Part shown: positions 11,554 through 21,561 of the stretch, piece by piece
Numbering within the stretch: the first letter of the stretch is position 1
How the letters are laid out: every line of letters starts with the position of its first letter
Source: Corydoras sp. C115
Lineage: Eukaryota > Chordata > Actinopteri > Siluriformes > Callichthyidae
Assembly: GCA_019802505.1 (NCBI GenBank)
Contig: JAFMOC010000050.1
Location: forward strand, 1,260,501 to 1,324,500
Direction: 5' to 3'
Length of the DNA: 64,000 nucleotides
Position numbers and translations under genes: made by a program
Notes under the pieces: model-generated
The model's input: the letters and a program-made list of their open reading frames with translations, nothing else
Databases searched by the model: none
Told to the model about the DNA's origin: nothing

Positions 11554-12500
11554 TTTTGATGACTTAAACAACTTAAAAAATAATGCAGACCTTTACAGAA
11601 CCTGCAAATCATACAGAAAGGGACACTTGAACCTTATTAAGAAGCCGCTACACTAGCTGCTGTGCCAGTGTAATGCCAGAATATTAAAACATAAACAGTA
11701 AAAATGTAAACAGCCAAAATACATACTTTTGCCTTTATTGTATTTTTTTTTTCTTTGTAATTCAAACTTCTGTAAATGTCGGCATTTTATTATGTTTTTG
11801 TAAGACAGCCCATGATCTCCGAGCTGCATTGTGAACTGAGACGTCTTTAATGTTCTGTCAGTTTAATCAGATTAATGTCTGCAATAATTCTACTTTGTGA
11901 TTTTAACTCTTGAAAGTAATGGGTCATTTGACCCGTGTTATGGCTCATTCAGAATTACCACCTGATGGTTACGGCTGGTTCTTTTTATGATACCAAAGAG
12001 AGTTGTTTAATGAACCTGTACTTATAAAGCAAGGTGACCTTGACTCCTATCTGCATTTGAATAGCTACAGGTGTGTGTGTGTGTATGTGTGTGTGTGTTG
12101 ATGTCCAACCTTATTTCACAATACACCTTCATTTTTTTCCCCCCTTTAAACTCCATTAAGTTTTACATAATTGTGTGTGCTCTTCATTGTGAATATTTGA
12201 TATCCTGTTTGCCCTTTGCCGCTTTGCAGATCAAGGTAATCAGTGTAGCTGCTGTCCGCAGATAGACATCGCTGTGTATTTAGCGGACAGCTGCCCCCAC
12301 ACCAATTACTATATTAATTATTAATTCATCAGAAAGGTCATTTTCTCCTGATTGCTCCTCAGATGAAGAAGAGGACTTTTAGTGTGAGCCTTAAGCTGCA
12401 TGTAATCTGGGCAGTGATGTCTAAAAGTGAATTATACAGTATACTAGATTTTATGTCTTAACACATAAGATGCAAAAAAACTGAGTCGTCATTTATAATT
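11554..12500. other. Non-repetitive spacer
   Basis: No transposon landmark apart from a short GT run near 12072. 11810-12300 has balanced composition without long frames. Confidence 0.35.
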
Positions 12501-12503
12501 ATG

Positions 12504-12714
12504 TCATTTAGCTGATGATTTTATCCCAAGAGACTTATAAGAATTCCAAATTGGTTGAGGTCAGAACACAGGGTTGGCCATATAGCACCCCTGGAGCAAT
12601 GAGGGTTAAAAGTCTTGCTCAAAGACCCACATTGGTAATGTCAATGGACTTGGGCTTTGAACCTACAACCTTCTTATTGCAAGGCCTGCCCCTAACCACT
12701 TAACTACCCCACGC
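12504..12714 (-). mobile_element. tRNA-derived SINE with L2-type tail
   Basis: Read on the minus strand it has a tRNA-like head (A-box-like 'taagtggttag', B-box-like 'ggttcaaagcc' altered), a ~100 bp body, and a tail matching 'tgggataaaatcatcagc'. That tail corresponds to the 3' end of the L2-like LINEs at 40087 and 46224. Confidence 0.8.
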
Positions 12715-13007
12715 AGAGTCATAATAGGTACGACATCAGCTTGGCGTAATTCCTTCCCATCAAACTTGGCAAGACATTACATCTGGCATGATCATGCAAG
12801 ATCAGCCATAGGACCTTCCCCAAACGGTTGCCACAACATTTAAAAAATGTAACTGTGTGAATCATTTTATTATTAATAATAAAAATAATAATAATATGTT
12901 TTATTTATAAGCTCCTTTCAAAACACTCAGTCATTTTACAAAACTTTTTAGATTTTTGATAATAATAACATATCCTGGAACAAAGGTACTTATGGATTAT
13001 TAAACAG

Positions 13008-13170
13008 CATCACAGTGGCATAGAGGTTAGCATATTTGCCCCTCAGTGCTAGGGATCCATTTCCAAATTTGAGGTTTTCCCTGTGTCCACATGGGTTTTC
13101 TCTATGGATTCAAGTTGAATTTCCCCATCCAAATTGTCCTTAGTCACTGTAGTGCGTGTGTGTTGTGAGT
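13008..13170 (+). mobile_element. V-SINE, 5' half
   Basis: Head 'cacagtggcatagaggttag'. The B box is destroyed. Truncated after the 'tgtagtgcgtgtgtgt' segment by the next SINE. Confidence 0.75.
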
Positions 13171-13434
13171 ATATGGAGCGGCATTAGTGTTCGCCTCTTA
13201 GCGCTGGGGATTCCAGGTTCAAATTCCAATCTGGGTGGATTTTGCATGTTCTCCCATTGTCTGTGTGGGTTTCATCCGGGTTCTCCGGTTTCCTCCCAAG
13301 GTAAATTGAATGCTCTTAATTTCCTCATATAGTGTGTGTCTGTGTGAATGAGTGTGCCCAGCGATGTGCCCCCCCCACCCTCCATGCAACGCTAGTCTCT
13401 TGTATAGGATATTAAGCAGACAATAATGAGATTA
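13171..13434 (+). mobile_element. V-SINE in tandem with previous copy
   Basis: Starts at 'ggagcggcattagtgttcgc'. B box 'ggttcaaattcc' is altered. Ends 'agacaataatgagatt'. Part of the 'gcccagcgcccgaaacg' region is missing. Confidence 0.8.
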
Positions 13435-13679
13435 GATTATAGATTATTAAACAGACTGAAAGAAAGACATGGTGTCTATGTGATTGGATGTGTGTGTGTG
13501 TTTTGTGAGAGAGCATGATAGAAAGTGTGTGGGTGTGTGTTTTAACTTTTAACCCTTAATAACTCATCAAAACAAATCATTTAAAGAGGGATGGCCTTTG
13601 CTCATATGAAGCTTTTTACGGTTATTATTGATGGCTCTGTGGTTATGAATTTTTTTTTTATCTAATATCTATTACTATT

Positions 13680-13845
13680 TATTGATCGAGACCTCAGATC
13701 CACCAGGTTGTTACTATGGGCCCTCAAGCAAGGTCCTTAATCCTCTTTGCTTCAGTGCCACCATGTCATGGCTGACCTTGCCCTCTAATCTGAAGCTAGC
13801 ATGTTGATATCCGCAGAAAAAGAATTTGGTTTTATCCATTTTATG
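13680..13845 (+). mobile_element. Degenerate SINE-like repeat
   Basis: 'gggccctcaagcaaggtcct' through 'gaaaaagaatttgg' resembles the 3' part of another fish tRNA-SINE as I remember it. Only one copy is seen here, so the class is tentative. Confidence 0.45.
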
Positions 13846-14893
13846 TACAAACTAAGAACACCGTGATGCAAAAAAAGACAGGACAGAGGGACATGAATGA
13901 TAGCAATACCTTAATTATTACCCAACCACGCTTTTCCCGAAATAGATCTTGTAATCAGGCCTGTCCTCCAAAACCAGACTTCGGTGTGTTCCCAAGAGTT
14001 CCTGCTTAATCTATAGGTGTGGCGGTTCGCAGTATTTAATATGCCATTCAGACTGACCTTTAGTTTCACCACACAGCCGAAAAGGTCATGTCGCTATTTT
14101 CCTCTTTATGGCTGTAATAAGATTCAGAGTGACCCTCCTACCTCTGGCCCCCTGTTTGCCATACACCTCCAACCCTTGCTGATGAAGTCACGGTGTACCT
14201 TAGCTATTTTTATGGCATTGCACTAAGAATACCCTGTTTCATTAAAACTAACATAAATCCCCCCCATCCATTCATTTAAACAGAGTTGAAAGGAACCACC
14301 TACACACTCAGTTCAGTTCCTCCTGCTTGTTGGCCAAGCGTGGATAAATCGGAGAGTTGTGCCGAGCTGGCACAGATTTAATTAGTGTTAAAGCATTTTG
14401 GGTTATATTTAAGCATAGCTTGTTAATCTGGCTGGTGAATTATGAATTGTCGAAGCTGTCTTCATTTACATTGTATTAATAGTCATATTAGCATTAAGCG
14501 CATAATTAAATTTGATTATGAGTAATTATTCTCATAAATTAAATTTAGGGTGAAATAATTGCCGTTAAGTGTGGGAAAAGCTACAGGGGATATCGTTATA
14601 AATTTTGGAAATGCTTTTAGCACCTCCTTCATGCCCAACAAAATTTCACAAACAGTTTTGACAAGGTGATTTGTGTTAATATCATTAGGTCTTATTTGGT
14701 TATGAGATACAAATGTGTAAATTTTATTTATCAAATTTCTCTCTCTCCCTCTTTCACTCCAACCTGCCCTCTCTCATTAATCTCTGTTACTCTCCTGAGT
14801 GAAAAAGAACAACCCTGTTATATTTAGATGCATCATATATAAACAGTTAAAGTGTAATAATATTTGTTTATTTTTATCAAATTGAGTGTATAC
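13846..14893. other. Non-repetitive stretch, candidate regulatory region
   Basis: Over 1 kb with no repeat landmark. 14330-14600 is dense in ATTA/TAAT motifs ('ttaattagtgtt', 'cataattaaatttgatta') in mixed-composition DNA, a texture typical of developmental enhancers. No convincing coding frame. Confidence 0.35.
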
Positions 14894-14894
14894 A

Positions 14895-15138
14895 CCACAG
14901 TACAAGTCAAAAGTTTGGACACACCCCTTGTTTGCTCCATATTTTAAAAATTCTCCATGTTCTCAGTTCCACTTAATGTAAAGACAGACTTTAACTCTAC
15001 AATTCAGGTACATACTGTGTACATCCCCTTTACTCTGTTGAACTGTCAGAACCCCAATATTTTCACCACAGAGAAGGTATTATTTGGTTGGAGCCTTTTT
15101 TTATCCCAGTAGTGTCACTGAGGTGTTTAAATGAAACT
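14895..15138. mobile_element. Foldback MITE (family M), left half
   Basis: Best-preserved terminal repeat, 'caagtcaaaagtttggacac', followed by the left arm and core to 'tgtttaaatgaaact'. Broken there by an inverted V-SINE. Confidence 0.8.
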
Positions 15139-15371
15139 ATGCCCATACAGGGGAGAACGTCTCAGGTGCTGGGCAGATACACCCAGGACAGGACGCCAAT
15201 CCATCGCTGGGCACACACACTAAGACACACACAGGGGAAATTTAGAAACATTTTACCTTGACTCCATGTTTATGGAGTGTGGAATGAAACCGGAGAACCC
15301 GGAGGAAACCTATATGGACATGGGGAGTACATGTAAACACCAAGATTGAGATTTGAACCAGGGTATACCAC
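15139..15371 (-). mobile_element. V-SINE, left member of a head-to-head pair
   Basis: Begins at 'gcccatacaggggagaacg' without the tail. Runs to 'gagatttgaaccagg', then passes into the minisatellite at 15372. Confidence 0.85.
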
Positions 15372-15458
15372 AAGAGGTGAATGTGCTAAAGAGGTGAATG
15401 TGCCGCTCTTGAATGTGCCGCTCAAGAGGTGAATGTGCCGCTCAAAGGTGAATGTGCC
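15372..15458. repeat. Minisatellite built from SINE-head sequence
   Basis: Four to five imperfect units of about 20 bp, 'aagaggtgaatgtgccgctc'. Each resembles 'gagaggtgaatgtgc' fused to 'gccgc', the two parts of the SINE-head complement with the middle missing. Confidence 0.8.
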
Positions 15459-15502
15459 GATCTGTAATAGGGTTTTATATAAATAAAACCCTATTACAGA
15501 TC
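15459..15502. repeat. Perfect palindrome, 20-bp arms, 4-nt loop
   Basis: Arm 'gatctgtaatagggttttat' at 15459-15478 is the exact complement of 15483-15502, around 'ataa'. It marks the symmetry point between two oppositely oriented V-SINEs. Confidence 0.95.
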
Positions 15503-15766
15503 TGAACGCTAGGGATCCAGGTTTAAATCCAAATCTGGGTGGAGATTCCATGTTCTCCCCATGTCCACATAGGTTTCCTCTGGGTTCTCTGGTTCCATTC
15601 CACACTCCAAAACATGGATTTAAGGTAAATCAAATGCTCTAAATTGCCCCATATAGGCTGTGGCAGTGTGTATCTGTGTGAGTGAGTGTGTGCCCAGCAA
15701 TAGATTGGCACCCCCTCCCCCTCCCACGCGACCCAAGAAGAGGATTGAGCAGAAGATAATGAATAA
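15503..15766 (+). mobile_element. V-SINE, right member of the pair
   Basis: Starts in the head at 'tgaacgctagggatccagg', lacking the A box. Degenerate B box 'gtttaaatcc'. Ends 'gaagataatgaataaatt'. Confidence 0.85.
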
Positions 15767-16310
15767 ATTAATGTTTTCTATTTAAAACTATAATATTATA
15801 AACTTGCTGTAAGCTTCACCAATGTTGTGGACATACATACAGTATGTCCATGGTCTTAAATTATATTTGAGGTTATCTTTTCAATACACAGCACCTTTGC
15901 TTCTGGATGAATCGGTAATGCATTTTATAAATACTTACTGTTGTGAAAAAGGCTCTTGAGGTATCATTGCAATAAAGACCAGATACCGCAACAAAATCGA
16001 TAATGAAATTCTTCCCGTTTCTGATATTATGCGGCTTTGCTCAGCTAAACAGTGAAATGGTAGTTGCCTCCTACACCTACAGAATATTAAATACCTGCTT
16101 TTGTGCATGTGTGCATATTTGCTTGGTTCTGTGGGATGGCCTATAGGTGGAACATTGTGGTTTTTGGTTTAATCAGAGGTAGTAATTATTCTAAAAATTC
16201 ATGCATATTACAACTTTGAAATAAAATGCAACATTAGGGCCATATCGTCTTGTCCATTGCTTTAGAATAAAATCTCATCTGATTATTTGCCATTCTCTCT
16301 AATAATTCTC
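15767..16310. other. Non-repetitive spacer
   Basis: No repeat or coding signature recognised. AT-rich. Confidence 0.35.
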
Positions 16311-16312
16311 TC

Positions 16313-16428
16313 TAACTAGGGTTGTGTGGTGGGGTTCCCTTTGCCCATCCTGGGGAGAACATTTCGGGCACTGGGTAGTTACACCAAGGACAGGGAGTTA
16401 ATTCATCACTGGGCACCAACTCTCTCAC

Positions 16429-16498
<70 letters not shown>

Positions 16499-16525
16499 TA
16501 TAGGTGCAGTTTAGAGCAGCCATTC
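16313..16525 (-). mobile_element. V-SINE split by (CAGA)n(CA)n expansion
   Basis: The SINE segment 'ctcacacagacacac' has expanded into about 8 CAGA units and then about 17 CA units (16430-16496). It resumes with 'actatataggtgcagtttag'. The head is missing. Confidence 0.85.
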
Positions 16526-16923
16526 ATTCACTCATTCATTATCTTCCGCTCAATTCTCTACTAGGGTTGCATGGGAGGGGGGGGGGGGTTCCCCATGCCC
16601 ATCCAGGGAAGAAGGTTTCGGGGGCTGGGCAGAGACACCCAGGACAGGGCACCAATCTATCGCTGGGCACACTTACATAGACTCACACTCAAACACACTC
16701 CATATAGGGCAATTTAGAGCATTCAGTTTACCTTGAATCCATGTTTTTGAACTGTGGGAGGAAACCAGAGAACCCAGAGAAAACCCAAGCAGACTCGAGA
16801 AGAACATGGGAACTGGCAGAGCGAACACGAGAAGAATTTGGGAACGTCACCAGATCTACATTCGAACCTAGTTTCCCAGTGCGGAAAGGTGTACATTCTA
16901 ACCACTATGCCACCGCGCCACCC
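16526..16923 (-). mobile_element. V-SINE, extended copy
   Basis: Tail complement 'attcattatcttccgctc' to 'gccaccgcgccaccc'. Has a 12-G run (16577-16588) and extra sequence between 'gagaagaacatgggaactgg' and the B-box complement, where a segment seems duplicated. Confidence 0.9.
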
Positions 16924-17239
16924 TTTGGAATGTGATATAATAAATAAATGTGTTTGACCAAATAGTGTCTGTTCCAAATATTTGGCTTCATTCATCACCA
17001 GCCAGTTCTCGGCCCGGCAAGGTTTCCTGAAAATGGTGTAAAGGTTAATTGTATTGTACTTCTTGCTATGTCACTTCTTGGTGTTTTAATGCATAAATAA
17101 ACCTCTGCAGGGTGCCGAAGTATTTCAAATGTCCTGATAATTGAAGCAACAATGTGGATTTGTGTCAGGAACACAGAAATACACACAAACACAAACACAA
17201 AGACCTTGACCCTTATAAGATTTCATTTTTGGGTTTACT

Positions 17240-17405
17240 TCCCAAAATCTCAGGTGCGCTGAAGTTACCAATGTGGGTCCTAGAGCAAGTCCCTTAACCC
17301 TCATTGCTCCCAATACTCTATCCACCATGTGCTTTGACCCAAACCAAGTTCGGATATTTGTAAGTCACTTTGGATAAAGACGCCTGCTAAATGACCTTAG
17401 TCATC
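17240..17405 (+). mobile_element. tRNA SINE with L2-type tail, head missing
   Basis: Body 'aagttaccaatgtgggtcct' through tail 'taagtcactttggataaaga'. The only plus-strand copy of this family here with a clear body. Confidence 0.75.
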
Positions 17406-18077
17406 AGGACATCATATTAATAATGTAAATTAAATCTGATTGTGTTAATCAATGTGCCTGAAAGTGAATTTCAACCCTTGGCATATGGATAGTGTTTCGC
17501 CAGTGTGTGTGTGTGTGTGTGTGTGTGTTCTCATCTCATATGTGTGTCTTCAAGCTAGTTACTAGCATATTTGTGGTTTATCCATTTTCTCATCTGCTAA
17601 GGTACCGGATCGCCTTCACCCACGCAATAGATTTGAAGTCTTTATCACCATCACCTTGGCGATCATCTGCCACTGACATCATCCCATATTGCTGCCACCT
17701 AATAAAGGTGCTGGGTTTAGTCTGGCACATCTGCAAAGACCTTTCTGACAGGAATTATTATCTCCAGATTGCATAGGTTTTTGCTTCCCTCAAAGTCTGT
17801 GTACGGTGGAACTGAATAGTTTGCCATCACAGAATTTTACTATTAACCTTCCAAACCCAAATGAGAAAAAGTTAAATAAAATAAAAAGGAAATTGAGATG
17901 CTTAAAAAAATGGTGTTAGAATTATATAAACAGCTCTGAAGTCCTGGGGATGTGTTTGCTAAAAGTTCCACAACTCTGGTACAAATGTCAGCATAAAATG
18001 CACAAATTAACCTTTAAGAAAGATGCATAGAGGGATTGAACGCCTAGCAATATAGAAATCTGTAGGCTGTTATAAAT
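17406..18077. other. Non-repetitive spacer
   Basis: Contains a GT microsatellite (17503-17528). The rest has no repeat landmark or convincing frame. Confidence 0.35.
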
Positions 18078-18400
18078 GACGGTGGCTTAGTGGTTTGCAC
18101 GTTTGCCTCTCAACGCTATGGATTCCCGGTTCGAATCCCAATCTGGGTGGAGTTTCCATGTTCCATGTGTCCACATGGGTTTCCTCCGGGTTCTCCAGTT
18201 TCCTACCACAGTCCAAAAACATGGATCAAGTCAATTTAATTCTCCAAATTGCCCCATATAGAGTGTGTTTGTGTGAGTGAGTGTCCTAGTTGTATCTGCC
18301 CAGCTGCCCAAGATATTCTCCATTGGATGGGCTTGGGGAACCCCCCCGCGACTCTAATAGAGGATAAAGTGAAAGACAATGGATGGATAATGGATAATGG
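18078..18400 (+). mobile_element. V-SINE, near full length
   Basis: A box 'tggcttagtgg' and B box 'ggttcgaatcc' are both exact. The tail is (GGAT)n degenerating into ATGATGG. Confidence 0.9.
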
Positions 18401-18433
18401 TATGATGATGGATATTGGATTACTAATATAATT

Positions 18434-18585
18434 TGTTGGGTCAGAACATAGGGTCAATACAGCACCTCTGTAGCAATAAGGGCATTGCTCAAGCACCCAC
18501 ATTGGTAACTTTAGTGGACTTGGGATTGGAACTCACAACCTTCTAATTGTTAGCCCAACACCCTAACCAATGAGCTAACCACCCA
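18434..18585 (-). mobile_element. tRNA SINE, head and body
   Basis: 'gggtcagaacatagggtcaa' to 'gagctaaccaccc'. The L2-type tail is absent. Confidence 0.75.
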
Positions 18586-18739
18586 TTTTTATAATGTATT
18601 TACTTTAGGAATGGTCTCAGGTTTGCATTGTTTACATTTTGCTTTACATAATGCTTTTTTGACCTGGCTAAATTCATAGTCTTTTTATGTGCCCCTTGTC
18701 TATAAACATATACGTGATAAAGTGTATAAAATCAATTAT

Positions 18740-18880
18740 AAAACAGGTAGATCCGGTCCTTAAATCTGATTGGCTGAGCTGTTTGTCCAGGTGTGACATC
18801 ATTGACAATAACACACACCTCTGAGCACTTCACATTCGTGTCAATGTGTGATATAAAATACTGTCACATAATCTATAGTA
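18740..18880. mobile_element. Family C fragment
   Basis: 'aaatctgattggctgagctg', 'acacacctctgagc' and 'gtcaatgtgtgatata' follow the family order. Confidence 0.65.
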
Positions 18881-18910
18881 TTCGATGCAGTAAAGTTTAG
18901 TGACCCACCA

Positions 18911-19150
18911 TCATAGACAGTGAAACGGGTTCGGTTCTTTGCTTTCAGATAGCACACTAGCCTTATACCCCCCTCCCCCCGTGTGCCAACGTGTAAAACG
19001 CTGTGATACAATAAGCAGAAAAATCTTTTTTATCACATTTTCTGTTTCATAGAGACCAATTAGTTTCATTTTGACATCTTCAGGCAGCGGCTCATAGCAG
19101 AAGCCAATCTCATTGGTCATCTCAACTTGGTCTTCTGGTCCGAATGCCAT
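18911..19150 (-). CDS. Unidentified 79-residue reading frame
   Basis: The first ~38 residues (MAFGPEDQVEMTNEIGF..., then CYEPLPEDVKMKLIGLYE) have the acidic/hydrophobic alternation and codon variety of real coding sequence. The second half (IKKIFLLIVSQRF, then a GGGG run) looks less like a protein. An in-frame TAA lies directly before the ATG, so it cannot extend upstream. I do not recognise the family. It could be a small gene, a first exon, a retrocopy fragment or chance. No splice site is clear. Confidence 0.22.
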   Translation of the reverse strand: MAFGPEDQVEMTNEIGFCYEPLPEDVKMKLIGLYETENVIKKIFLLIVSQRFTRWHTGGGGYKASVLSESKEPNPFHCL

Positions 19151-19659
19151 TTAGGTTGAATTAGCCGTCCAACATGAAAGCACAGCCAGAATGAAAATTT
19201 AACATCTCATATCAGACTTTTCCTGATCCCTTCAGAACAGAGGTGTGTCTCTAGTAGAAATCTCTGGCTTAGCGAGGAGAATATCAATCACATGTACAGA
19301 GACTCTACTCTTTCAGGGTTGCATCACAAAGACGAAATTTAAGATGTATGCATAATACCCTGAAATGGTGTGCAACTGAAGCTGTTCATTATTCCCAAAA
19401 TCAAACTAAGATATAAAAAAGCAATAGTACAAAGATTACGTATGCAAGTCCTCATCCAATTTATGTAAATAAACACTTATACATTATTATGCTGTTATGC
19501 ATGATGACATTTATTTCCCATGGACAGGTTAAAAGTCCACCACAGGGCAGTCCATTGTCATTTCAACCCAACACAACCCACCATCCTATACCCTTAACCC
19601 CTTTAACTTTTTTTAAATTAGCATTTTTGTGAGAAAAAAAAGATTAAAAATTATATTAT
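19151..19659. other. Non-repetitive spacer
   Basis: No repeat landmark. It would hold the promoter of the small minus-strand frame if that is real, but no TATA or CpG signal stands out. Confidence 0.3.
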
Positions 19660-19668
19660 AAAAGTTGG

Positions 19669-20020
19669 CCGCAGTGGTATAGCTGTAAACATGGCCATCA
19701 TTTGATGCTAGAGATCCAGGTTTGAATCCCAATCTGGGAAGAGTTTCCATGTTCTCCCCGTGTCCCCATGGATTTCCTCCGGGTTCTCTGGTTTTCTCCC
19801 ACAGTCCAAAAACATTGATTTAAGGTAAATTAAATACTATTAATTGCCCCATATAGTTTGTGTTTTAGTGTGTGTCTGTGTGAGTGAGTGGACTCAGCGA
19901 TAGATTGGCGCCCTGTCCTGGGTGTACCTGCCCAGTACTTGAAACATTCTCCCCTGGATGGGCATGCCCCCCCCCCATGACCCTATTAGAGGATTAAGCA
20001 GAAGATAATTAATAAATGAA
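19669..20020 (+). mobile_element. V-SINE, variant head
   Basis: Head 'gcagtggtatagctgtaaac' with B box 'ggtttgaatccc'. Flanked by a 9-bp target duplication 'aaaagttgg' (19660-19668 and 20025-20033). Confidence 0.9.
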
Positions 20021-20033
20021 TCACAAAAGTTGG

Positions 20034-20300
20034 CAGCACGGTGGTATAGCATGTATGTTTCTTGATGCTAAGCATCCAGGTTTGAATCCCGATCTGGGTG
20101 AAATTTTCACGTGTCCACATGGGTTTCCTCCAAGGTTCTCAAATTTCCTTTCGCAGTTAAAAAACATGGATTCTAGGTTGTTTTGCTTCTCGATATTGCC
20201 CCGTATATTATGTTTGTGTATGTGTGTGAGTGTTAGTGGGTGATTGTGTCTCCAGCAGTTAATCAATGCCCTGTCCTGGGAGTATCTGCACATTGCTTAA
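20034..20300 (+). mobile_element. V-SINE, second of a tandem pair
   Basis: Starts within the duplicated target of the previous SINE and shares its unusual head ('ggtatagc', 'gatgctaagcatccagg'). The 3' end is degenerate from 'gtatctgcacattgc'. Confidence 0.85.
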
Positions 20301-20466
20301 AATATTCACTGAATTTTCATAGTCCTCCACCATGATCCTCCATGATCCTCCACCTTCATGATCCTCCACTGCCCCATTTTAAATTGCCCCATCTAAATTG
20401 CCTTTATATACTGTGTGTATGTGTGTGACCCTAATAAGTCATTTTAAGCAAAAGGTAATTAAATAA
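20301..20466 (+). repeat. Short CATGATCCTCCAC repeats and SINE debris
   Basis: Three to four imperfect copies of 'catgatcctccac' (20318-20370), then scraps of the V-SINE 3' half ('aaattgccccat', 'gaccctaataa'). Confidence 0.6.
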
Positions 20467-20482
20467 GATGAGATCATAAACA

Positions 20483-20814
20483 GGGGCACGGTGGCTTATG
20501 GTCAGCATGTTCTCCTCTCAGCACTAGGGATTCTCGGTTCGAGTTTCCATGTTCTCCCAGTGTCCGCATGGGTTTCCTCCGGGTTCTCCGGTTTCCTCCC
20601 ACAGTCCAAAAACATGGATCAAGTCAATTGAGTTCTCCATACTGCCCCATGTAGAGTGTGTTTGTCTGTGTGTGTGAGTGTGCTCAGCGATAGATTGGCG
20701 TCCTGTCCTGGGTGTATCTGACCTGCGCCCGAAACGTTCTCCCCTGGATGGGCATGGGGAACCCCCCCACGACCCTAATATAGGATAAAGTGGAAGATAA
20801 TGAATGAATGAATG
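20483..20814 (+). mobile_element. V-SINE with 16-bp target duplication
   Basis: Flanked by 'gatgagatcataaaca' at 20467-20482 and 20815-20830. The A box has lost a base ('tggcttatgg'), and the segment after the B box has a small deletion. Confidence 0.95.
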
Positions 20815-20854
20815 GATGAGATCATAAACATTTAAACTTTTATTTTTTAGTAGG

Positions 20855-21030
20855 CAGTTGTACAGTGTTTGGTGTGAAAGCCTAAAAGCAAGAACGTCCT
20901 GGGTTCAATTCATGTTTAGGGGCAAAAATTGTCCTTTCTGTGTGGGGTTTGCATGTCCCTCCTGTGTCTGCATGGGTTTTCTCCAGGTATTCTGGGTTCC
21001 TCCCACATCCTAGGGAGGTAATTTACCACA
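20855..21030 (+). mobile_element. DANA/HE1-type SINE, older subfamily
   Basis: Head with 'gaacgtcctgggttcaattc' and central 'tctgtgtggggtttgcatgt' differ from the main family and match the DANA-type consensus as I remember it. Confidence 0.65.
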
Positions 21031-21147
21031 TTGGTAAATTAAATTAAACATAATAATTGCTCCCCGATTGTATTGTTTGTAAACTATGGTCGAGAACAAA
21101 CTGTTTTTTGACTATTACAAGCAAAGTATTGTAATATTTAGTAATTT

Positions 21148-21262
21148 ATTGTGATTCCATGTTTTTGGACTGTGGGAGGAAACTGAAAAATTTGAACCTC
21201 GATCCCCAGCGCTGAGAGGTGAATGTGTTAACCACTAATCCACCATGCCATGGGGTAATTTA
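21148..21262 (-). mobile_element. V-SINE head fragment
   Basis: 'catgtttttggactgtggga' to 'taatccaccatgcc', with a central deletion before 'tttgaacctcgatcc'. Confidence 0.8.
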
Positions 21263-21422
21263 GAGCATTGGTAATTTAGCAGATGCTTTTACACAAAGCG
21301 ACTGGAGCAATCAGGGTTAAGAGTCTTGCTAAAGGACCCACACTAGTAACTTCAGTGGACCTGGGATTTGAACCACCAACCTTTAGATTGATAGCCCAAT
21401 GCCCTAACGACTGAGCTACCTT
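21263..21422 (-). mobile_element. tRNA SINE with L2-type tail
   Basis: Tail 'agcagatgcttttacacaaa', an internal deletion to 'ggagcaatcagggtta', then an intact tRNA-like head ending 'aacgactgagctacc'. Confidence 0.85.
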
Positions 21423-21443
21423 TATATACTGTGTTTTGTATTT

Positions 21444-21561
21444 ACACTGTGGAGAAAACTGGAGGAAACCCAAGAAAATGGGGAGAACATGGAAATTCTA
21501 CCCAGATTGGGATTCGAACCTGGATCCCCAGTGCTGAGAGGTAAATGTGTTAACCACTAAG
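21444..21561 (-). mobile_element. V-SINE head fragment
   Basis: 'ctgtggagaaaactggagga' to 'gttaaccactaag'. The B-box complement 'gattcgaacc' is intact. Confidence 0.8.

Noticed and set aside
11142..11567. 141-residue frame with MPIQGRTSRALGRYTQDRAP, repeated in similar form in many places
   Set aside because: This recurring 'protein' is the V-SINE read in the antisense direction. It recurs because the SINE does and is broken at random.
15372..15458. CRISPR-like short repeats
   Set aside because: Adjacent imperfect units with no spacers, derived from SINE sequence, in a vertebrate genome.
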